A DNA stretch of 64,000 nt from Lentisphaeria bacterium. Lineage in GTDB: Bacteria > Verrucomicrobiota > Lentisphaeria > Victivallales > Victivallaceae. This document shows positions 58,087 through 64,000 of this stretch, piece after piece (within the stretch, counting starts at the first letter, position 1; each line of letters opens with the position of its first letter). The translations under genes and the position numbers were made by a program. Under the pieces are notes generated by a model. That model had not been told where the DNA came from. It ran no database searches and saw only the letters and a list, made by a program, of their open reading frames with translations. Where the stretch lies: assembly GCA_022009855.1 (NCBI GenBank), contig CP091727.1, positions 4,216,001-4,280,000 of the forward strand. The letters are read 5' to 3'.

Positions 58087-60043
58087 ATGGCTGAACCTCT
58101 GACTCTGGAAAACCGCTTCTGGCAGGTGGAGTTCGATCCTGACTCAGCGGCGCTGATTCTGACCGACCGCGCGAACGGAACGGCGTGGCGGAGCGAACAC
58201 CCCTTCCACTTCAACTACGGCAATTTCTACGATTACGACCTTGCCGCCCACTGCCGGATGCGGACGGAGGCGAAGAAACAGCGTCTCACCATCCGGTTCG
58301 ACCATTTCGACTGGTGGGCGCGCTATCCGGGGAGCGGCTACCGCAAGCCGGATCCGGGGCCGGAACTGGAATTCGAATTCGCCGTGGAACTCGACGGCGA
58401 AACCGCCTGCTTCCGCACCGCTCCCATCGCCGGAATGGATGAGGAGCCATGCCGCGTGACCTTTCCGGACAATCTCGTTGAATGGGAGTGTTCCGAAGCC
58501 GCCTCGCTCGTGGTCCCCTGCGGCTTCGGTTCGCTCTTCGAATTTCCCCGCAACGACGTCTACGAATTCCGCTACGGATTCTGCAACGATCACAACGGCA
58601 TGCCGTTCTACGGCGTGATGCGGCGGCATTCCGGCGGGATCGGCGTCGTCATCGCCGATCCCTTCGACCAATACTCTGAGTTCGGCTGGTCCATTCGGCG
58701 TCCCGGTCGGGGATTTTACCGCACCACCTGGGAGTTCAACCGGAGGTTCGCAAACTATCCGCGCGAACTCCGCTTCCGGGCGTTCGCCCCCGGCGACGGC
58801 TATCTGGAACTCGCCAAATATTACCGTTCCGTCGTCCGGAAAGAGGGGCGTTTCCACCCGCTCAAGGAGAAGATCGCCGCCCATCCGGAGGTCGAAAAAC
58901 TGGTCGGTGCAGTGATCTGGAAACACAACGTCTATTCGCAGAAACGCCTCCCCAACGGCGTCAAACACGGCCCCAGCTACTACCTGGCCGCCCCCGGTCT
59001 CAACCAGATCGAGCAGGAACCGAACAACTGGACCGCTTACGAGGTGTTCGACAAGGCCCATGAAGCCGGATTCGACCGGGTCTGCATCTACAACACCGGC
59101 TGGAACCGCTTCGATTTTGACGACGGATATCCCACCCGGCTGCCCCCAATCCCGAAGCGGGGTACGCCAGAGGAGTTCCGGTTGGCAGCGGAGTATGGCC
59201 GGTCACTGTCGGAGGGGTACATCTATTCGATCCACGACAACTACCGCGACTGCTACGCCGATTCCCCGGAGAACTGCGAGGAGGACCTCGCCCGGAAACC
59301 GGACGGCGCCATCCTGACCGGCGGCATCTGGCGCGGCGGCCGCGCCCGGCTGCTCTGCACCTCGCAGAGCCGGAAGTACGCCGAACGGGACCTGCCCGGC
59401 GTGGCGGCGATGCTCGGCCGCGGCAGCATCTACACCGACGTGTTCGGCTGCACGCCGCTGGAAGAGTGTTATCACCCGGCCCACCCGCAGAGCCGCCGCG
59501 ACGACGCCGCATCCCGTCTGAAGACCATGCACTTCCTCAAGGAGACCTTCGGATCGCTCGCGACGGAAGGCAGTCCGGCGGAGATCTATCTCGCGGAGGT
59601 CGATCTCGGCGCCTACGGTTCGATTGGATTTCCGGCAGCGGTCCCGCCGACACTCTCGCCGCTTCCGGTCGCGGTGCCGCTCTGGCAGCTGGTCTATCAC
59701 GATTCGGTGCTCAACTACGTCGCCGAAGGCGGATACACCACCGAACGATTCCGGATTTCCGGAGGGGACTATCTGGCGTTTCTGGCGCTTTTACGGTCTG
59801 CTGCCCACCCAGTTCGACGAGAAGGAGCTCTACCTTTCGCGGACAATGCGCGAAGCCTACACATCGGAGATGGTCCGTCACGAATACCTGACTCCGGTCC
59901 GGGACGGGTTCCGGGCAGTGGCGCACTCGCTCTTCGGCGACGGCACCGAAGTGGTAGCCAACTTCACCGATTCTCCATTCCTGTATGAAGGGCGTGAAAC
60001 GCCGCCCCACGATTTCATTCTGTTCAAAAGAGGTGAAAAATGA
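58087..60043 (+). CDS. large glycoside hydrolase, GH101/GH129-like (frame broken once)
   Basis: Beta-sandwich N-terminus (residues 1-260) then a barrel: WTAYEVFDKAHEAGFDRVCIYNTGWN, GYIYSIHDNYRDCY, RGSIYTDVFGCTPLEE (Asp nucleophile region) and LATEGSPAEIYL (Glu acid/base region). These are the catalytic landmarks of endo/exo-alpha-N-acetylgalactosaminidases. An indel near 59790 moves the C-terminus (RFYGLLPTQFDEKELYLS onward). About 650 residues, no signal peptide. Family assignment is by motif only. Confidence 0.68.
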
Positions 60044-62959
60044 ATCCGGTCATGATCGAAGAGACGACGCTCCCCCCTGCCCTGGTACGCTCCCGGCGAT
60101 GAGGATGTCGAACCGGCGCTGGTGGCGGAGTTCACGCCGCGGCGGGCGCCGGTCTACCCCTACACGCTCAGCGAAGTGATTCAGTTCGAGAAGGAAGAGC
60201 GCGTCTTTGAAGCATTGACGCTCGAAAACGAATTTCTCAAGCTGACGATCCTGCCGGAGCTGGGCGGACGCATCTACTCCGCGTTCGACAAGGTCCACCG
60301 TCAGGAGATGTTCTACCGCAACCCGGTGATCCGCCCCGGCCTCTTCGCGGTGCGCGGCGCCTGGCCGGCGGTCGGCGTGGAGTTCAACTTCCCCAACAGC
60401 CACAACGCGCAGACGCTGGAGAAGGTCCAGCACCGCACCGCCGTCCATCCGGACGGTTCCGCCTCGGTGACCGTCGGCGACCTCGAACTGGTCAGCCGGA
60501 TGGCGTGGGCGGTCACGATCACGCTCCATCCCGGCGTCGCCGCGATCGACATCGAGACGAAGCTCTGCAACCCGACCTCCGATCCGCACCGCTTCTACTA
60601 CTGGATGAACGCCGCCTGCCCGGTCTGGGAGGAGTCGGAATTCATCTTCCCGCCGACCACCCGGCGGCTGCTCACCCACCCGCCGATGGATGCCTCGCGC
60701 CTCGACCGGCTGGACTATCCGATCCACCGCGGCGTCGACGTGAGCCGCTTCGGAAACATCCGCCAGCACTTCCCGGTCTTCGCCGAATCGATGCACGAGG
60801 ACTTCTTCGGAATCTACCACCACAGTCGCAACTTCGGCGTCGTCCACCACGCCGATCACCGCCTGGTGCGCGGCCGGAAGGTCTGGACCTTCGGCTGCGC
60901 CCGCGACGGCCGGGTGTTCATCGACCAGCTTTCCGACGACCACCTCGACTACTGCGAACTCCAGACCGGCCCCTTCTCGCTGCAGTCCGACTACCGGCTG
61001 CTCGAACCGGGGCGGACGCTGATCCAGCGCGACCGCTGGTTCCCGGTGGCGGAGACCGGCGGCTTCAACCTCGCCGGACGGGACTTCGCGGCCCGCTTCG
61101 ACCGCGCGGCAAAGAGTCTCCGCTTCCAGCCGGTGCGCGAACTCGGGCTCCTCACCGCCCGGCTGCTCCGGAGCGGAACCGTGGTTGCCGAACAGCAGTT
61201 CCACTCCTCTCCCTGCCGTATGACCGAACTGCGGTTCATCGACACCGAGGCGTGTGAAATCGAAATCCGCGATGCGGCGGGCAACCTGCTCGGCCGCAGT
61301 GAACTCGACACCGTTCCGGCGGACGCGGACACGCCTGCCGCCCCTCCCGTCACCGGCCGTGAATACCGTCTCGGCATCTATGCGGAAGAACAGGGGCGCG
61401 TCGGAGAAGCCGAACAGCGGTATCTTGCCGGAGCACCACGCGATCCGGAGTGCGCCGTCGCCGCCGCACGGCTCGCCGCGATGAGCGGCCGTTCCGGAGA
61501 AGCGGAAAAACGGCTCGAACTCGCCCAGCCGCTTCCGCCGGAGGGAAAACTCCTCCGCGCCCGACTGGAACACGCGCCGGACAGCCGCCTCGCCCCGCTG
61601 CTCGACACCGAAGCGCTGCGCGACCGGACGTTGCTGGAGATCGGCATCGGCTGTCTGCGCGAACGCAGATTCGAATCGGCGGTGGAGGTTCTCTCAGCCA
61701 TGCGTCCCACCGGCCGCGGCCTCGCCCTGCTCGCCGTTGCCGAACGCCGTCTGGGGCGCGACAACGCCGCTGCGCTCAAACAGGCCGACGACGCCTTTCC
61801 CTTTACTCCGGTCGTCTGGGCCGAGAGCGGTTCCAGTCGGGCGGTTAACGGTGAATTCGTGCTCGAAGCGGTCTGCGAATATCTCAACTGCCGCCTCTAT
61901 GATGAGGCGTACCGACTCCTCGACCGGATGCCGGAAGCCCTGCCGATCACCCCCTGCTACCGCGCCTGGCTGGCCGACAAACTGGGACTCCCGGTGGAAC
62001 TGCCCGATCCGCAGACGCCCTGGGAGAAACAATTCGCCTTCCGGGTCGAGGAGATCGACATTCTCCGCTTCGTGCTGGAACACAACCCGGCGGATGAAAA
62101 TGCCGCCTATCAGCTCGGCTGCCTCTACGCCGGTCTGAACCGCTGGAGCGAGGCGGTCCCGCTCTGGGAATCGATCCGTGGAAACCACCGTTCCGCCGCC
62201 CAACGCAACCTGGGGCTCTATTTCTGGAAGATCGCCGGAGAGACCGCCTCCGCGGAACGCTGTTACCGCGAAGCAGCCGCAGACGCCCCCGGCGGCCGGA
62301 CGCTCAGCGAATTCGCCCAGTTCCCCGGTGTCGCGCCGGAGACGCTCCTGCCGCTGCTGGAAGTCGGAGCAAAACGCTTCCCGCAGGACTGCCGCGTCAA
62401 ACTCGCTCTCGCCCGAACCCTGCTCGCGGCGGAACGTCCTGCCGAAGCTCTCGCAGTGATGGAGAACAACCGCTTCGTCCTCTGCGAAGGAAAAGTCGCC
62501 GCCCGCGCCATCTTCGAAAACGCCTGCTTTTCCCTCGGAAAGGAGGCGATGAAACGTCGCGCATTCGACGAAGCGGCACGCTGGTTCCTGAAAGCCGCGG
62601 ATTTCCCGGAAAACATCGGTATCGGCCGCCCCTCCGGCAACAAATCCGCCAGAGCGTACCGGCTCGCCGCCGAAGCGTTTGAAGCAGCGGGAAATCCGGG
62701 GAAGCCCGCCGCGCACTCGAAGCGGCCATGGCGGAGGGAAACTGGATCGATTTCGAATTCTTCCCGCTCCGCGACGTCGTCTGGGGAGTCTCCGGCGGAA
62801 GGCATCGATTTCGACTACTGGATCAACCTCGCCAACCGCGCTCTCGCCGCCGAACGCGGCGGAGAAACCGCGCTGGCAGAGTCGCTCAACCGCAGAATCC
62901 ACCACTTCCGGAGCCATCTCGAAGCCGAAGGCAGGGATGCCGCCTGGCTCGAAGCCTGA
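60040..62959 (+). CDS. DUF5107 domain protein with TPR-like repeats (frame broken near both ends)
   Basis: Starts MNPVMIEETTLPPC, overlapping the previous stop (ATGA). DUF5107 is a galactose-mutarotase-like beta-sandwich (LENEFLKLTILPELGGRIYSAF, GVEFNFPNSHN, TLHPGVAAIDIETKLCNP). The remaining ~500 residues are helical repeats (RVGEAEQRYLAGA, YQLGCLYAGLNRWSEAVPLWE and so on) of TPR type. Indels near 60075, 62700 and 62795; the last two cancel. About 970 residues. Commonly next to glycosidases; probably sugar-binding or epimerising with a scaffold part. Confidence 0.75.
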
Positions 62960-62985
62960 ACCGGGAATCCGCGAAATCATGATTC

Positions 62986-63026
62986 AACCCCGGCCGTTCC
63001 GCGTCCTCTGCGGAACGGCCGGGGTT
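62986..63026 (+). terminator. strong terminator of the GH130 operon
   Basis: 17-bp perfect stem: AACCCCGGCCGTTCCGC (62986-63002) with GCGGAACGGCCGGGGTT (63010-63026), 7-base loop, then TTCG. Confidence 0.85.
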
Positions 63027-63119
63027 TCGTCTGCCGGGAAAAGAGCGGCGCCGAAGTTGAAAAAATCCCGCAGCGGCAGTATATTATCAGACGTCGATTG
63101 AAAACCAGGTAAGAATTGC

Positions 63120-64000
63120 ATGATCATCAAAACCACAGCCTACCCGCGCGCCGCTCTGGTGGGGAACCCCTCCGACGGATACCACGGCAAGACCATCGCC
63201 TTCGTCTTCCGCAACTACTCGGCGGAGGTGGAACTCTATGAGACGCCGGAGCTGGAGCTCCTGCCCGCCAAACGCGACGACAACCGTTTTGGCAATCTGG
63301 AGGAACTCGCCGCCGACGTCGCCCTCTACGGCTACTACGGCGGAATCCGGCTGCTCAAGGCGGCGGCGAAAATCTTTCTCGACCACTGCCATCGGAACAG
63401 ACTCAAGCTGGAGGCGAAGAACTTCACCATGCGCTACCGGAGCACGATCCCGAACCGGCTCGGCCTGGCCGGGTCCTCGGCGATCATCACCGCCGCCATG
63501 CGCGCAATGTTCCGCTTCTACGGCCTCACCGTCGAACCGGCGCAACTGGCCAACCTCGTCCTCGCCACCGAGCGGGATGAGTTGAACATCCCCGCCGGAC
63601 TGCAGGACCGGGTGGCGCAGGCCTATAACACCCCGGTCTACATGGATTTCGATCGCGAACACATGCTCCGTCACGGCGTCGGACGCTATGAACCGATCAC
63701 CATTCCGGCGGATCTCAACCTCTACGTCGCCTACCGGACCGATCTGGCTGAGGGCTCCGAAGTGCTCCACAGCCGCCTGCGCGGCGACTTCGAGGCGGGC
63801 GTGCCCCGGGTGCTCGACGCGATGCGCGAATGGGGAGAACTCACCCGCCGCGTCCGCGAGGCGATCGAGCAGCATAACTACGGCATACTGCCCGCGCTGC
63901 TCAACCGGAACTTCGATCTGCGCTGCGAAGTCTGTTCTGAAGCGATCAGCGAAAAAAATCTGCAGATGGTGCGGGCGGCCCGTTCCACCGGAGCTTCCGC
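63120..64000 (+). CDS. GHMP-family sugar kinase (3' end outside window)
   Basis: Small-molecule kinase. N-terminus IKTTAYPRAALVGNPSDGYHG, ATP loop IPNRLGLAGSSAIITAAMRA and ERDELNIPAGLQDRVAQAY. The pattern resembles glucuronokinase-like proteins. 293 codons visible, no break. ATG 63120 follows CCAGGT. Continues past the window edge. Substrate uncertain. Confidence 0.82.
   Translation, partial: MIIKTTAYPRAALVGNPSDGYHGKTIAFVFRNYSAEVELYETPELELLPAKRDDNRFGNLEELAADVALYGYYGGIRLLKAAAKIFLDHCHRNRLKLEAKNFTMRYRSTIPNRLGLAGSSAIITAAMRAMFRFYGLTVEPAQLANLVLATERDELNIPAGLQDRVAQAYNTPVYMDFDREHMLRHGVGRYEPITIPADLNLYVAYRTDLAEGSEVLHSRLRGDFEAGVPRVLDAMREWGELTRRVREAIEQHNYGILPALLNRNFDLRCEVCSEAISEKNLQMVRAARSTGAS

Overview
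The window looks like chromosome from a gut-type Lentisphaerota (Victivallis-like) bacterium. The grounds are: GC-rich coding, several glycan-degradation clusters (GH78, two GH130, heparinase-like, sialidase-like, CE7, sialate O-acetylesterase), type II pseudopilins with the FTLIELLVVIAIIAILAA start placed beside secreted hydrolases, a Gram-negative LPS-kinase-like gene, and the NifU-like/GGGtGRT pair. The taxonomic call is inference.

Layout. 1-4.0 kb: surface-polysaccharide genes (ABC exporter, GT2, esterase-deacetylase fusion). 4.1-8.2 kb: GH78 rhamnosidase divergent from a KDPG aldolase/KDG kinase operon. 8.2-14.7 kb: secreted gluzincin, recQ, MATE exporter, GH130 with a LacI-type operator. 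14.85-16.99 kb: CAT-anticodon tRNA, small membrane protein, IS110 element. 17.5-21.9 kb: the most unusual region, a tandem array of small integrated elements that ends on a chromosomal dif site. 22.1-32.3 kb: mnmG, lone ABC permease, class II aldolase, esterases, carbonic anhydrase, xseB, homocysteine methyltransferase/MTHFR fusion. 32.5-35.6 kb: GGGtGRT/NifU-like pair, DUF3047, GNAT. 35.7-47.4 kb: two regulated polysaccharide clusters (GntR then AraC), each with a pseudopilin. 47.5-50.7 kb: LPS-kinase-like gene and three tandem TM2 zinc-ribbon cassettes. 50.8-55.9 kb: substrate-binding protein, clpC, mnmA, rlmH. 55.9-63 kb: LacI regulator divergent from a GH130/glycosidase/DUF5107 operon. 63.1 kb to the end: a GHMP kinase cut by the window.

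The dif-linked array. At 21879-21906 there is a near-perfect match to the enterobacterial/Vibrio XerCD dif site. A 3.77 kb unit ends on it. The unit carries a rolling-circle HUH Rep gene, an 86-codon gene in front of rep, a divergent HTH gene with a translationally coupled 46-codon gene, an IS630 copy and no integrase. Its left boundary (18110-18200) is an XerC arm followed by an 89-nt forked hairpin that resembles the folded single-stranded attP of CTXphi. Left of it is the tail of a second, about 97% identical copy. The layout parallels the Vibrio RS1/CTXphi satellite (rstR divergent from rstA/rstB, integrated in tandem at dif), with different genes.

Sequence quality. More than half of the genes, including housekeeping ones (fba, clpC, mnmA, mnmG, recQ), are split by one or more single-base indels, mostly at G/C or A/T runs. 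I read these as assembly errors and give the whole reconstructed span for each gene. Breakpoints are approximate.
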